Below, in pieces: positions 16,067 through 25,775 of a stretch of 64,000 nucleotides of DNA. The position numbers were made by a program, and so were the translations under genes. The DNA comes from Variovorax sp. PAMC26660 (GTDB lineage: Bacteria; Pseudomonadota; Gammaproteobacteria; Burkholderiales; Burkholderiaceae_C), in assembly GCF_014302995.1 (NCBI RefSeq), contig NZ_CP060295.1, forward strand, positions 2,232,001 through 2,296,000, read 5' to 3'. Below the pieces are notes generated by a model. The model worked only from the letters and a program-made list of their open reading frames with translations. It was not told where the DNA came from and did no database searches. Within the stretch, counting starts at the first letter, position 1. The number at the start of each line of letters is the position of its first letter.

Positions 16067-16860
16067 CGCCGACGCAGGCCGTGCCGCTGATGGGCTTCGG
16101 AGAAGTCCGCCACACACGCCTGCGCCCGGCGCACAACGCCTTCGTCTACCCGACCTACTTCCTGATGCTGCCGATGCGTGCCCTGCGCGCACGCGGCAGC
16201 GACACGCTCGCGGTCAACCGCCGGGCCGCCCTGTCCTTCTTCGACATCGACCACGGCGACGGCCGCGCGCCCAACCAAGGCGGCGCGCTGGCCTGGCTCG
16301 ACGAGCTGCTGGCCGCCCACCAGATCCACGACGCCGATGGCGAAGCCTGGCTGCACTGCTACCCGCGCGTGTTCGGCTACACCTTCAAACCCGTGAGCTT
16401 CTGGTACTGCCACACGGTCGAAGGCGTGCTGCGGGCGATCGTGGTCGAGGTCAACAACACCTTCGGCGAACGCCACTGCTACCTGTTGGACCGCCCGGTG
16501 TACGGCGCAGAACTGACGGCCACCAAGGCCTTCCACGTCTCGCCGTTCTGCCAGGTCAGCGGCGACTACCGCTTTCGCTTCTTCGTCGATGCCGACCTCA
16601 CGCGCACCGTGGTGCGCATCGACCACGACGACGCCGACGGCCCGCTGCTGCAGACCAGCGTGAGCGGCGAACTCGCACCGATGACCGCGGCCAGCGTGCG
16701 GCGCGCGCTGTGGCGCTACCCCGCCATGACCTTCGGGCTGATCGCGCGCATCCACTGGCAGGCTGCCCGGCTCTGGCTCAAGCGCGTGCCGTTCGTCGCC
16801 AAGCCGGCGCCGCCCACCCATTTCGTTTCACGCGACAACCAGCAGCAGGCGAACCCATGA
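16063..16860 (+). CDS. DUF1365 family protein
   Basis: 265 residues with the recognisable DUF1365 core: RHTRLRPAHNAFVYPTYFLM at the start, FGYTFKPVSFWYCH in the middle and NTFGERHCYLL plus KAFHVSPFC. It contains no known catalytic motif; it is a conserved partner of the neighbouring oxidoreductase and Cfa-like methyltransferase and probably works on the same lipid substrate. It starts inside the stop of the preceding gene (ATGA at 16063) and its own stop overlaps the Cfa start, so the three are translationally coupled. Confidence 0.9.
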   Translation: MTPTQAVPLMGFGEVRHTRLRPAHNAFVYPTYFLMLPMRALRARGSDTLAVNRRAALSFFDIDHGDGRAPNQGGALAWLDELLAAHQIHDADGEAWLHCYPRVFGYTFKPVSFWYCHTVEGVLRAIVVEVNNTFGERHCYLLDRPVYGAELTATKAFHVSPFCQVSGDYRFRFFVDADLTRTVVRIDHDDADGPLLQTSVSGELAPMTAASVRRALWRYPAMTFGLIARIHWQAARLWLKRVPFVAKPAPPTHFVSRDNQQQANP

Positions 16861-18080
16861 CCACGACCCACACCGCCTCCTCCGCCTCGCGCTTCTCGTT
16901 GCCGCAAGACGCCCCGGGCGCCGCGCGCACCGTGCTCGGCCTGCTGCAGCGGCTGGCCTACGGCTCGCTCACCGTGCGCCTGCCCGACGACTCGGTGCGG
17001 CACTTCGGCGCCACGCCGGGCAGCGGCCCGACGGCCTCGCTCACGCTGCGCAACTGGAACGTCTGCAAGGCCGCGCTCAAGTCGGGCGACATCGGTTTTG
17101 CCGAGAGCTACATCGCGGGCGACTGGACCACGCCCAACCTCACCGAGCTGATCAAGGTGTTCATCGCCAACCGCCGCGCCATCGAGGACGTGGTGTACGG
17201 CAGCTGGTTCGGCCGCCTGCTCTACCGCGTGCGGCACATCATGAACCGCAACAGCAAGACCGGCAGCTCGCGCAACATCCACGCGCACTACGACCTGGGC
17301 AACGCGTTCTACAAGCTCTGGCTCGACGACACGATGAACTATTCGTCGGCCTGGTTCGAGGGCAAGTTCGACAAGCCGATGCCCGAGGCGCAGCGCGCCA
17401 AGGTGCGCCGCGCGCTCGAACTGGCGGCCGTGAAGCCCGGCGACCGCGTGCTCGAAATCGGCTGCGGCTGGGGCGCGCTGGCCGAGATGGCCGCCTTCGA
17501 TTTCGGCGCTTCAGTGACCGGCGTCACGCTCTCGACCGAGCAATTGGCTTTCGCCCGGCAACGCACGGCGGGCCTGAAGACCGACCTGCGCCTGCAGGAC
17601 TACCGCGACATCGACGACGCGCCCTTCGACGCCGTCTGCTCCATCGAAATGGTGGAAGCCGTGGGCCGCGAATACTGGCCGACCTACTTCGCCAGCGTGA
17701 GCCGCCTGCTCAAGCCGGGCGGCCGCGCCTGCGTGCAGAGCATCGTGATCGACGACCAGTTGTTCGACCGCTACATCGACTCGACCGACTTCATCCAGCA
17801 GTACATCTTCCCGGGCGGCTGCCTGCCGTGCCCGCGCGAGTTTCGCCGCGAAGCCGAGGCCGCGGGGCTGGAGGTGGTGGACGAATTCGCCTTCGGCGCC
17901 GACTACGCCGAGACGCTGCGCCGCTGGCGCGAGAGCTTCCTGGGGCAGCGCGCCCACATCCTGCAGCTTGGCTTCGACGAGCGCTTCATGCGCATCTGGG
18001 AGTTCTACCTGGCCTACTGCGAGGCCGCGTTCTCGCAGGCCAACATCGACGTGGTCCAGTACACGCTGCGCAAGCGATAG
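16857..18080 (+). CDS. cfa: Cyclopropane-fatty-acyl-phospholipid synthase family methyltransferase
   Basis: SAM-dependent methyltransferase of 407 residues, with a lipid-associated N-terminal half (FAESYIAGDWTTPNLTELI) and a catalytic half carrying HYDLGNAFYKLWLD, MNYSSAWFE, the SAM site VLEIGCGWGALAEMA (about 199-213) and IFPGGCLPCPREF. Cfa enzymes add a methylene bridge or methyl group to unsaturated acyl chains of membrane phospholipids; in this gene context a methyltransferase role in a modified-fatty-acid pathway is equally possible. ATG at 16857 overlaps the DUF1365 stop. Confidence 0.92.
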   Translation: MTTTHTASSASRFSLPQDAPGAARTVLGLLQRLAYGSLTVRLPDDSVRHFGATPGSGPTASLTLRNWNVCKAALKSGDIGFAESYIAGDWTTPNLTELIKVFIANRRAIEDVVYGSWFGRLLYRVRHIMNRNSKTGSSRNIHAHYDLGNAFYKLWLDDTMNYSSAWFEGKFDKPMPEAQRAKVRRALELAAVKPGDRVLEIGCGWGALAEMAAFDFGASVTGVTLSTEQLAFARQRTAGLKTDLRLQDYRDIDDAPFDAVCSIEMVEAVGREYWPTYFASVSRLLKPGGRACVQSIVIDDQLFDRYIDSTDFIQQYIFPGGCLPCPREFRREAEAAGLEVVDEFAFGADYAETLRRWRESFLGQRAHILQLGFDERFMRIWEFYLAYCEAAFSQANIDVVQYTLRKR

Positions 18081-18095
18081 AGCGCGCGGCCCTTC

Positions 18096-19397
18096 GTGTC
18101 GTCTTCTTTCGGCCCCTTCGACGGCTTGCGCTACGGACTGCTCGGGCTGCCGCTCGCCTTTGTCGCGCTGCCGCTCTACGTGCTGCTGCCGAACCACTAT
18201 GCGCGCGCCTTCGGCGTGCCGCTGGCAACGCTGGGCGCGGTGCTGCTCGGTGCGCGACTGCTCGATGCGTTGATCGACCCGCTGCTCGGGCGACTGAGCG
18301 ACCGGCTGCATGCGCGTTCGCCGCAGGCGGTGCTCGGTGCCGGCGCCATCGCGGCCGGTGTGTTGTTGCTCGGCTTCGGACTGCTGTTCTTTCCGCAGTT
18401 GCTGGTCGATCCTGCGCGGCAGGGCGCACTGCTCGTCGCTGCGGCCGTGCTGCTGGCCATCGCCTACGCGGGCTACAGCATGCTGAGCATCTCGCACCAG
18501 TCTTGGGGCGCGATGCTGGGCGGCGACGCCTTGCAGCGCGGCCGCATCGTGGGCTGGCGCGAAGGCATGGGACTGGTCGGCGTGGTGCTCGCGTCGGTGG
18601 TGCCGGCACTGGCCGGGCTGCCCGCGATGGTGGGGCTGTTCGGCATCCTGCTGGCCATCGGCTGGGTGTTCTGGACACGGGCGCCCCGGCCGGCGCGTGC
18701 CGCCATCCCTCGTGTGGCGATCGACCTGCGGCTGCCGCTGCGTCGCCCTGCGTTTCGCCGCCTGCTGACGGTGTTCGTGCTCAACGGCATCGCGAGCGCG
18801 GTGCCGGCGACGCTGGTGCTGTTCTTCGTGCAGGACCGCTTGCGCGCGCCCGCTTCGCTGGAGCCGGCCTTCCTGGGTCTTTACTTCGTCGTGGCGGCAG
18901 CGTCGATTCCGGTGTGGCTGCGCATCGTGCGCCGCTGGGGCCTGGCGCGCAGTTGGCTGGGTGGCATGTGCATGTCGGTGGCGGTGTTCGCGTGGGCCGG
19001 CGCGATGGGCGCGGGCGACGCGGTGCCTTTCCTCGTGGTCTGCGCGCTGTCGGGCTTTGCGATCGGCTCCGATCTCGTATTGCCGGGCGCCTTGCTGGCC
19101 GGGATCATTGCCGAGGCCGGCGACCAGCCGCATGCCGGTGCCTACTTCGGCTGGTGGAATTTCGCGACCAAGCTGAACCTGGCGCTGGCCGCGGGCGTGG
19201 CCCTGCCACTGCTCGGGCTGGCGGGTTATGTGCCCGGCGCGCGCGAGCCCGCGGCCCTGCAGGCGCTTTCGCTGGCCTACTGCCTGCTGCCCTGCGTGCT
19301 CAAGGTGCTCGCGGGCGTGTCGCTCTGGGCCTTGGTGATCCGGCCGGCGTCCGGTGGATCGACTGCATCGGCGCCTGTTCCCGAGGCTTCGCAGTGA
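18096..19397 (+). CDS. MFS transporter of the sugar:cation symporter (GPH) type
   Basis: 433-residue integral membrane protein with about twelve hydrophobic segments; RLLDALIDPLLGRLSDRL early in the protein matches the GPH/MelB-like signature (D-x-x-x-D-P-x-x-G). GTG start at 18096, sixteen bases after the Cfa stop; its own stop overlaps the next start (GTGA). An MFS gene at this place in Cfa/DUF1365 operons is frequent; the cargo is unknown and may be a lipid rather than a sugar. Confidence 0.85.
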   Translation: MSSSFGPFDGLRYGLLGLPLAFVALPLYVLLPNHYARAFGVPLATLGAVLLGARLLDALIDPLLGRLSDRLHARSPQAVLGAGAIAAGVLLLGFGLLFFPQLLVDPARQGALLVAAAVLLAIAYAGYSMLSISHQSWGAMLGGDALQRGRIVGWREGMGLVGVVLASVVPALAGLPAMVGLFGILLAIGWVFWTRAPRPARAAIPRVAIDLRLPLRRPAFRRLLTVFVLNGIASAVPATLVLFFVQDRLRAPASLEPAFLGLYFVVAAASIPVWLRIVRRWGLARSWLGGMCMSVAVFAWAGAMGAGDAVPFLVVCALSGFAIGSDLVLPGALLAGIIAEAGDQPHAGAYFGWWNFATKLNLALAAGVALPLLGLAGYVPGAREPAALQALSLAYCLLPCVLKVLAGVSLWALVIRPASGGSTASAPVPEASQ

Positions 19398-20188
19398 AGC
19401 CGTTCAATCCGCCGCTGGCCGACTGGCACGGCAAGACGGCGTGGATCGTCGGCGCGTCCTCGGGCATCGGCCGTGCGACGGTGCTGGCGCTGCTCGCACG
19501 CGGCGCACGGGTCGCGGTATCGGCGCGCAACCGTGAGGCGCTTGAAGAAGTCGCGGCGATGCACAACGACGCCAGCCGGCCGCCGAGCGTGATCGTGCTG
19601 CCGCTCGACGTGCGCGATGCTGCCGCGGTGGCGGCCGCGCACGCGCAGTTGCAGGCCGTCGCGGGACAGATCGACTTCGTGCTCTACAACGTCGCCACCT
19701 ACGACGCGCTGCGCGCCGACGCGTTCGCGCTCGATGCGATGCTGGCGCACCAGCAGATCAACTATGTGGGCGCCCTGCATGTGCTGGCTGCCGTGCTGCC
19801 CGACTTCGTGGCGCGCGGCGCGGGCCATCTCTCGATCACGGGCAGCGTGGCCGGGTTTCGCGGGCTGCCGCAGAGCCTGGCCTACGGCCCGACCAAGGCG
19901 GCGCTCGGCAATCTGGCCGAGGTGCTGTACATCGACCTGCATGCGCGCGGCATCGGCGTCAGCCTGGTCCAGCCGGGGTTTGTCGAAACGCCGCTCACGG
20001 CGAAGAACGATTTCAGGATGCCGGCGCTGATCACGCCCGCAGAGGCCGCCGAGGCCATGCTCGACGGCTGGCGCCGGGGCGCCTTCGAGATTCACTTTCC
20101 GCGCCGCTTCACCTTCTGGATGAAGCTGATGCGGGTGCTGCCGTACCGGCTTTACTTTCCGGCGGTGGCGCGCTTCACAGGCCTATGA
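19394..20188 (+). CDS. SDR family oxidoreductase
   Basis: Classical short-chain dehydrogenase, 264 residues. NAD(P)-binding motif IVGASSGIGRA (about 18-28), an NVAT segment in place of the usual NAG, the catalytic serine in ITGSVAGFRG, and Tyr/Lys in AYGPTKAALGNL (YxxxK). The C-terminal stretch (RFTFWMKLMRVLPYRLYFP) is hydrophobic and may dock on the membrane, fitting a lipid substrate. It starts with GTG at 19394 inside the MFS stop (GTGA) and is the last gene of the operon, followed by a dispersed repeat. Confidence 0.88.
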   Translation: MKPFNPPLADWHGKTAWIVGASSGIGRATVLALLARGARVAVSARNREALEEVAAMHNDASRPPSVIVLPLDVRDAAAVAAAHAQLQAVAGQIDFVLYNVATYDALRADAFALDAMLAHQQINYVGALHVLAAVLPDFVARGAGHLSITGSVAGFRGLPQSLAYGPTKAALGNLAEVLYIDLHARGIGVSLVQPGFVETPLTAKNDFRMPALITPAEAAEAMLDGWRRGAFEIHFPRRFTFWMKLMRVLPYRLYFPAVARFTGL

Positions 20189-20208
20189 GATGAGTCGAAG
20201 GATTCTTC

Positions 20209-20296
20209 GCGGAACACCGCGGAACCGGCTTCGCCGGGCCGCTGGTGTTGCCCCGGCGAAGGGGCGACACGAAGTGCGCGAAGCCTGGGGAAGAGT
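20209..20296. repeat. Dispersed intergenic repeat, copy A
   Basis: About 88 bases between the convergent SDR and GST genes. It shares two long blocks with the copy at 61941-62046: CCGCGGAACCGGCTTCGCCG (20217-20236) and a 25-base block starting GGGGCGACACGAAGTGCG (20261-20285), plus a GAGTCAAG end. The middle differs between copies. The blocks are GC-rich and can form hairpins. No coding potential. It looks like a genus-specific MITE/REP-type element. Confidence 0.75.
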
Positions 20297-20907
20297 CAAG
20301 GCTTCGTATCGATGAAGCTGGGGCGCAGCATCAGCTTGTCGTACAGCTTGGCGAGGTTGCTGTGGTCGCCGCGCCAGTCGATTTCGGGAAAGCGCAGGTT
20401 CAGCCAACCCAGCGTGCAGCCCACCGCGATGTCCGACAGGCTCAGGTGAATGCCGCTGCAGAAGGGCTTGTCGCCCAGGCCCTTGGACATGGCGGCCACG
20501 CCGTCCTCGACCTTGGTGCGCTGGCGTTCGATCCATGCCGCGCTGCGCTCACCGTCGCTGCGGCCAGTCCAGGTGGCTTCGAGGCGCCAGAGCACGCCGG
20601 CGTCCATCACGCCATCGGCCAGCGCTTCCCAGGTCTTGACCTCGGCGCGTTCGCGGCTTTGCTGCGGGATGAGCTTGCCGACGGGCGACAGGGTGTCCAG
20701 GTATTCGACGATCACGCGCGAGTCGAACATCGCCTCGCCGCCTTCCATGATCAGGCAGGGCACCTTGCCCAGCGGGTTGGAGCTGGCGATGGTGGTGTCG
20801 GCAGCCCAGACGTCTTCGATCACGAACTGGTAATCGAGCCGCTTTTCGGCCAGCACCACGCGCACCTTGCGCACATAAGGGCTGGCGGCCGATCCGATCA
20901 GTTTCAT
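20296..20907 (-). CDS. Glutathione S-transferase
   Basis: 203 residues with a thioredoxin-like N-terminal domain (MKLIGSAASPYVRKVRVVLAEK, with the catalytic Ser in the SPYVRKV loop, as in beta/theta-like GSTs), the cis-proline GKVPCLI, the glutathione-binding DSRVI segment, and an all-helical C-terminal domain (LSLSDIAVGCTLGWL). Likely cytoplasmic detoxification or thiol-transfer enzyme. ATG at 20907 is preceded by a good GGGAGAG ribosome site; an upstream ATG at 20937 is less likely. Monocistronic, divergent from purB. Confidence 0.9.
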   Translation of the reverse strand: MKLIGSAASPYVRKVRVVLAEKRLDYQFVIEDVWAADTTIASSNPLGKVPCLIMEGGEAMFDSRVIVEYLDTLSPVGKLIPQQSRERAEVKTWEALADGVMDAGVLWRLEATWTGRSDGERSAAWIERQRTKVEDGVAAMSKGLGDKPFCSGIHLSLSDIAVGCTLGWLNLRFPEIDWRGDHSNLAKLYDKLMLRPSFIDTKP

Positions 20908-21029
20908 GAAGACTCTCTCCCTTTGCTTTGACAACATTTGTTCATAATCATTTTAGGTGAACGGGAAAACCAGAGGCCCGAATCGACCCCAATGTGTCGG
21001 GGCCGCCCCACGGACCGGCGGCCGCCTAA

Positions 21030-22418
<1,389 letters not shown>

Positions 22419-22438
22419 GACTTCGTGTACCGATGCAC

Positions 22439-22462
22439 CAGCCGCCTGAGGGCGGCTGTTTT
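22439..22462 (+). terminator. Rho-independent terminator of purB
   Basis: CAGCCGCC-TGAG-GGCGGCTG forms a perfect eight-pair stem, followed by TTTT, 20 bases after the purB stop. It marks the left edge of the receptor remnant. Confidence 0.85.
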
Positions 22463-22499
22463 CGTCGCATCGCACCCACTCCCCAGCCAACGCACCTGC

Positions 22500-23069
22500 A
22501 GGATCGACAAGGAACTGCAGCTGGCCCGCTCCATCACCGGCGACGTCGGCCAGTGGACCGACCTGGGTGCCACGCGGCATCGCGGCCTGGAATCGGCGCT
22601 GCGCTACGACTTCGGCGACCTGAGCAACGCGCTCAAGGGGCTGTCGGTTTCGGGGACCTACACCTACACGCAGGCCACCTCCAAGGCCGGCGTGTTCGCG
22701 GGGCGCGACCTGCCGTTCTATTCGCGCCAGGTGGCATCGCTCGGCGCACGCTACGAACGCGGCCCTTGGGTCTTCAATGCCGACGTCTACGCGCAGTCGA
22801 AGCAGCGCTCGCCCGGCTCGCCCGACACCGGCGCGATCTACGTCACGCAGGAAGACGCGACCGGCCGGCTCGGCAACATCCCCGGCTACACGACCGTGAA
22901 TCTGCGCGCAGGCTACGACTTCGGCCCGAACATGCGCAACCTGAAGCTGGCCGTGGGCATCAAGAACCTGTTCGACCGCCGCTACTACAACCGCTCGGTC
23001 GACAACAATGGCGGCAAGTACGTGGGCCAGCCGCGCACGCTGTACGTGCAAGCCTCGGTGGCGTTCTGA
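22500..23069 (+). pseudogene. C-terminal remnant of a TonB-dependent receptor
   Basis: About 189 codons encode only the last beta-strands of an outer-membrane TonB-dependent (siderophore-type) receptor: GQWTDLGATRHRGLESALRY, VSGTYTYTQATSKAGVFAG, VGIKNLFDRRYYNRSVDNN and a C-terminal aromatic VQASVAF. The plug domain, TonB box and most of the barrel, some 500 residues, are missing; homology starts just after the purB terminator. There is no signal peptide or plausible start at the break, so it cannot be a working receptor. No internal stop has accumulated, which suggests a fairly recent deletion. Confidence 0.85.
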
Positions 23070-23103
23070 GTCCGGGGGTGCGCGCGCATACACTCGCGCA
23101 CCC

Positions 23104-23664
23104 ATGGCCCTCAAATCCACCATCTTCAAGGTCGCCCTCGCGGTGGCCGACATCGACCACGGCTACTACGCCGACCATGCGCTGACCCTGGCGCGCCACC
23201 CGAGCGAAACCGACGAGCGGATGATGATCCGGCTCGTCGCGCTCGCGCTCAATGCGCACCAGCTGCAGGACGTCTGCAACGGCGACGGCACGCTGACCTT
23301 TGGCGCCGGCCTGTCGAACGTCGACGAGCCCGACGTCTGGCTGCGCGACTTCACGGGCCAGATCAAGATCTGGATCGAGGTCGGCCAGCCCGAGGACAAG
23401 CCCGTCCTCAAGGCCTGCGGCAAGGCGGACGAGGTGATCGTCTATTGCTTCAACCACGCTGCCGAGATCTGGTGGCGCGGCATCGAGAACAAGCTCACGC
23501 GGCCACAGAACCTGAAGGTCTACCGCGTGCCGACCGACGCCTCGCAGGCACTGGCCGCGCTCGCGCAGCGCAGCATGCAACTGCAGGCGACGATCCAGGA
23601 AAACACGCTGACGCTGGGCGACGGCACGAACAGCATCGACATCGAACTGCTGCGCTGGAAGTAG
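23104..23664 (+). CDS. yaeQ: YaeQ family protein
   Basis: 186-residue YaeQ protein, normal length. Family features are seen: start MALKSTIFKVALAVADIDHGYY, the HPSETDERMMIRLVALAL segment, and IKIWIEVGQPEDKP, which resembles a PD-(D/E)xK nuclease-like core (family knowledge; no proven activity). YaeQ was once linked to RfaH suppression, but its role is unclear. Start ATG at 23104 lies 34 bases after the receptor remnant; no good ribosome site is visible. Confidence 0.93.
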   Translation: MALKSTIFKVALAVADIDHGYYADHALTLARHPSETDERMMIRLVALALNAHQLQDVCNGDGTLTFGAGLSNVDEPDVWLRDFTGQIKIWIEVGQPEDKPVLKACGKADEVIVYCFNHAAEIWWRGIENKLTRPQNLKVYRVPTDASQALAALAQRSMQLQATIQENTLTLGDGTNSIDIELLRWK

Positions 23665-23682
23665 CCCGCCGCGCCGGCGAGG

Positions 23683-23988
23683 TCAGACCGCCGGCATCAT
23701 TTCGCCGCACTGCCAGCACTGTTCGAAACCGCCTTCGACCTGCTCCCCGCACACGCATTGCCAGCTGCGTTGCGGCCGGTGCTGCACAGCGTGCAGCACG
23801 CGTTGAGCAAGCTCGAACTGGCTTTCATCGTCGATCCAGATTTCGGGCAGGCACTGGTCGGGCGGCAACTGGCCCATCACCGCGCCGAGGAATTCACGTT
23901 GCACAGTGGCCTCGACGCCCTCTTCGCGCAAGGCGTGCACCCACAGCGTCGCGATCGCAAGGTTGGGGGCTTGGGCAAGGCGGCGCAT
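23683..23988 (-). CDS. DUF2007-type protein with C-terminal zinc ribbon
   Basis: 101 residues. The first two-thirds (LAQAPNLAIATLWVHALREE, then PEIWIDDESQFELAQRVLHA) match the DUF2007 'putative signal transducing protein' fold; the end carries WQCVCGEQVEGGFEQCWQCG, a four-cysteine zinc ribbon. Function unknown. It lies 16 bases downstream of the DUF3717/DUF1289 gene on the same strand and converges with yaeQ. Confidence 0.75.
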   Translation of the reverse strand: MRRLAQAPNLAIATLWVHALREEGVEATVQREFLGAVMGQLPPDQCLPEIWIDDESQFELAQRVLHAVQHRPQRSWQCVCGEQVEGGFEQCWQCGEMMPAV

Positions 23989-24004
23989 GCGGTCGTGCCG
24001 GCCT

Positions 24005-24469
24005 TCAGGGCGTGTCGTCGGGACCGAGCGGCTCGGTCGGATCGTCGGGCCACTGCGGCGGCTCGGCCTCGCGGGCGCGCTCGGCGTAGCGGTTGAAGCG
24101 CCAGGCCGAGTCTTCCATGGTGATGCGGCGCCAGGTCACGCGCTTCTCGACCGGCGTCATCGCGGGCCAGTACTGCACTTCGTCGAAGCTGCGCCCGCAG
24201 CCCTTGCATTCGTCGTCGCCCTGGCTGGTGGAACAGATCGCGATGCAGGGCGTGTCGGGGGTGCTCTCGTACCAAGCCATCCAGGCAGCCCAGGCTTTGG
24301 GAGGGAAGCCGACCTCGTCGACCTCGTCCTCGTGGTGAAAAACCATGAGCGCGTAGACCTCGGCCAGCGCGCGCAATTCGGGTCCCAGCGTGACCCCGTC
24401 GGGCGAGGGTGTTCTCTCGCGCCAATGGTTGATGGCGGCCTCGATGTCGGTGATGTGTATGGCGGCCAT
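24005..24469 (-). CDS. DUF3717-DUF1289 fusion protein
   Basis: 154 residues from ATG 24469. The N-terminal half (ITDIEAAINHWRERTPSPDG, KAWAAWMAWYES) is DUF3717-like, a family found mainly in Burkholderiales. The C-terminal half is DUF1289-like (PCIAICSTSQGDDECKGCGR with Cys-x3-Cys...Cys-x2-Cys, then W..MT..EK..VW-type helix), suggesting metal or Fe-S binding. A longer reading upward to 24625 exists, but its extra residues lack family similarity and lie in the TerC promoter region. Function unknown; operon with the DUF2007 gene. Confidence 0.75.
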   Translation of the reverse strand: MAAIHITDIEAAINHWRERTPSPDGVTLGPELRALAEVYALMVFHHEDEVDEVGFPPKAWAAWMAWYESTPDTPCIAICSTSQGDDECKGCGRSFDEVQYWPAMTPVEKRVTWRRITMEDSAWRFNRYAERAREAEPPQWPDDPTEPLGPDDTP

Positions 24470-24618
24470 GAAGAGTGGAAAAAGCAGCGAGCGGCGATCA
24501 TAGTCCGCCAATGTCCCGCGATCCCAAAGGGCCATGCTCGCTACCAAAAGAGGAGCGCCTATCGCCCTGTTCATGCGCGTTTCGGGCTGGTTCTTCTTAA
24601 ATTCGTGAAAACTTTCGA

Positions 24619-24648
24619 TTGCCACGCCGCGGCCTTCGATGCTCTAAT
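24619..24648 (+). promoter_or_regulatory. Predicted sigma-70 promoter of the riboswitch-terC transcript
   Basis: TTGCCA (24619-24624), an 18-base spacer and TCTAAT (24643-24648). Transcription would start about 24655, just ahead of the conserved GGGGAGTAGC of the riboswitch. Confidence 0.5.
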
Positions 24649-24651
24649 TCC

Positions 24652-24940
24652 GCCCACGAAGGGGAGTAGCTCCCGACCGCTGCCAACGGCAGCGCGAATC
24701 GCCAGGTCGTCAATACGAAGCAAAACACTTCCGGCCTGTCGGACAACGTACGCGCACTGGCGCGCGCGCTGTCGAGCAAGACCTTCGATTTGAACCTGCG
24801 CAGGTTTGGTCGAAGCGTTCTCGAGTCCCCGGTTCCACCCGGTTTCTTCATTTCCACGCTTTCGACCAGCCCCGTGCGGGATGAATCGAAACGCATCGGT
24901 ATGCGCCTGCCCGTCATCGTCCCACCCAGGAGAGACAGGC
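24652..24940 (+). ncRNA. yybP-ykoY manganese riboswitch upstream of terC
   Basis: The untranslated leader before terC begins with the hallmark GGGGAGTAGC (24661-24670), followed by a paired region and GTCGTCAATACG (24706-24716), the counterpart of the GUCAACAUAC segment in the E. coli alx and mntP leaders. Further down, GGTCGAAGCG pairs with CGCTTTCGACC as a long hairpin arm. These riboswitches bind Mn2+ and turn on exporter genes, usually of the TerC or MntP families, which fits the next gene. The 3' boundary is approximate. Confidence 0.8.
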
Positions 24941-24965
24941 GGGGCGCGAAGACAAAGAGGAATTT

Positions 24966-25703
24966 ATGGAATTGTTCATGACCCCGGAGTTCTGGGTCGC
25001 TGTCGGTCAGATCATCATGATCGACATCCTGCTCGGTGGCGACAACGCCGTCGTGATCGCGCTGGCCTGCCGCAAGCTGCCGCCCGCACAACGCACCAAG
25101 GGCATTCTTTGGGGCACCGCCGGCGCCATCGTGCTGCGCGTGATCCTGATCTTCTTCGCGCTCACGCTGCTGGCCATTCCGTTCCTGAAGCTGGTCGGTG
25201 CCATCCTGCTGGTGTGGATCGGCATCAAGCTGCTGGCCCCCGAGCATGACGACGCACACGGCAACATCACCGGCAGCGACAAGCTGTGGGGCGCGGTCAA
25301 GACCGTGATCATTGCCGACCTCGTGATGAGCGTGGACAACGTCATCGCCATTGCCGGTGCCGCGCAAGGCGCAGGTGCCGACCACCAGATGCCGCTCGTG
25401 ATCTTCGGCCTGCTCGTGAGCATCCCGATCATCGTCTGGGGCAGCCAGCTCGTTATCAAGCTGATGGACAAGTTCCCGATGATCATCACGCTGGGCGGCA
25501 TGCTGCTGGGCTGGATCGCAGGCACGATGGCCGTGTCGGACCCCGCGCTGGCGAACACCGCCGCCTGGACCTGGGTGCCGAAGGTGCCGCAGACCGACGT
25601 GATCAAGTACGCAGCCGGCATCGCTGGTGCGCTGCTCGTGCTGGCGATCGGCAAGTGGGTCGCGGCCCGCAACAAGCCGGCAACGGCCGCCACGCCAGGC
25701 TGA
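24966..25703 (+). CDS. TerC family membrane protein (probable Mn2+ exporter)
   Basis: 245-residue membrane protein with about seven helices and the TerC signatures ILLGGDNAVVIALACRKLP near the N-terminus and ADLVMSVDNVIAIAGAAQG in the middle; the paired acidic DN motifs are thought to bind metal. Family members such as Alx and MeeF/YceF export Mn2+. It starts at ATG 24966 after AGAGGA and is controlled by the riboswitch in its leader. A diverged paralogue without a riboswitch is at 43271-43954. Confidence 0.92.
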   Translation: MELFMTPEFWVAVGQIIMIDILLGGDNAVVIALACRKLPPAQRTKGILWGTAGAIVLRVILIFFALTLLAIPFLKLVGAILLVWIGIKLLAPEHDDAHGNITGSDKLWGAVKTVIIADLVMSVDNVIAIAGAAQGAGADHQMPLVIFGLLVSIPIIVWGSQLVIKLMDKFPMIITLGGMLLGWIAGTMAVSDPALANTAAWTWVPKVPQTDVIKYAAGIAGALLVLAIGKWVAARNKPATAATPG

Positions 25704-25775
25704 GCGCCGCAAGCTCTCGCCTCGACGCTTCCTGTACCCCTGTCTCTGTCACTCTAACTACCTGAAGGAGCACTC

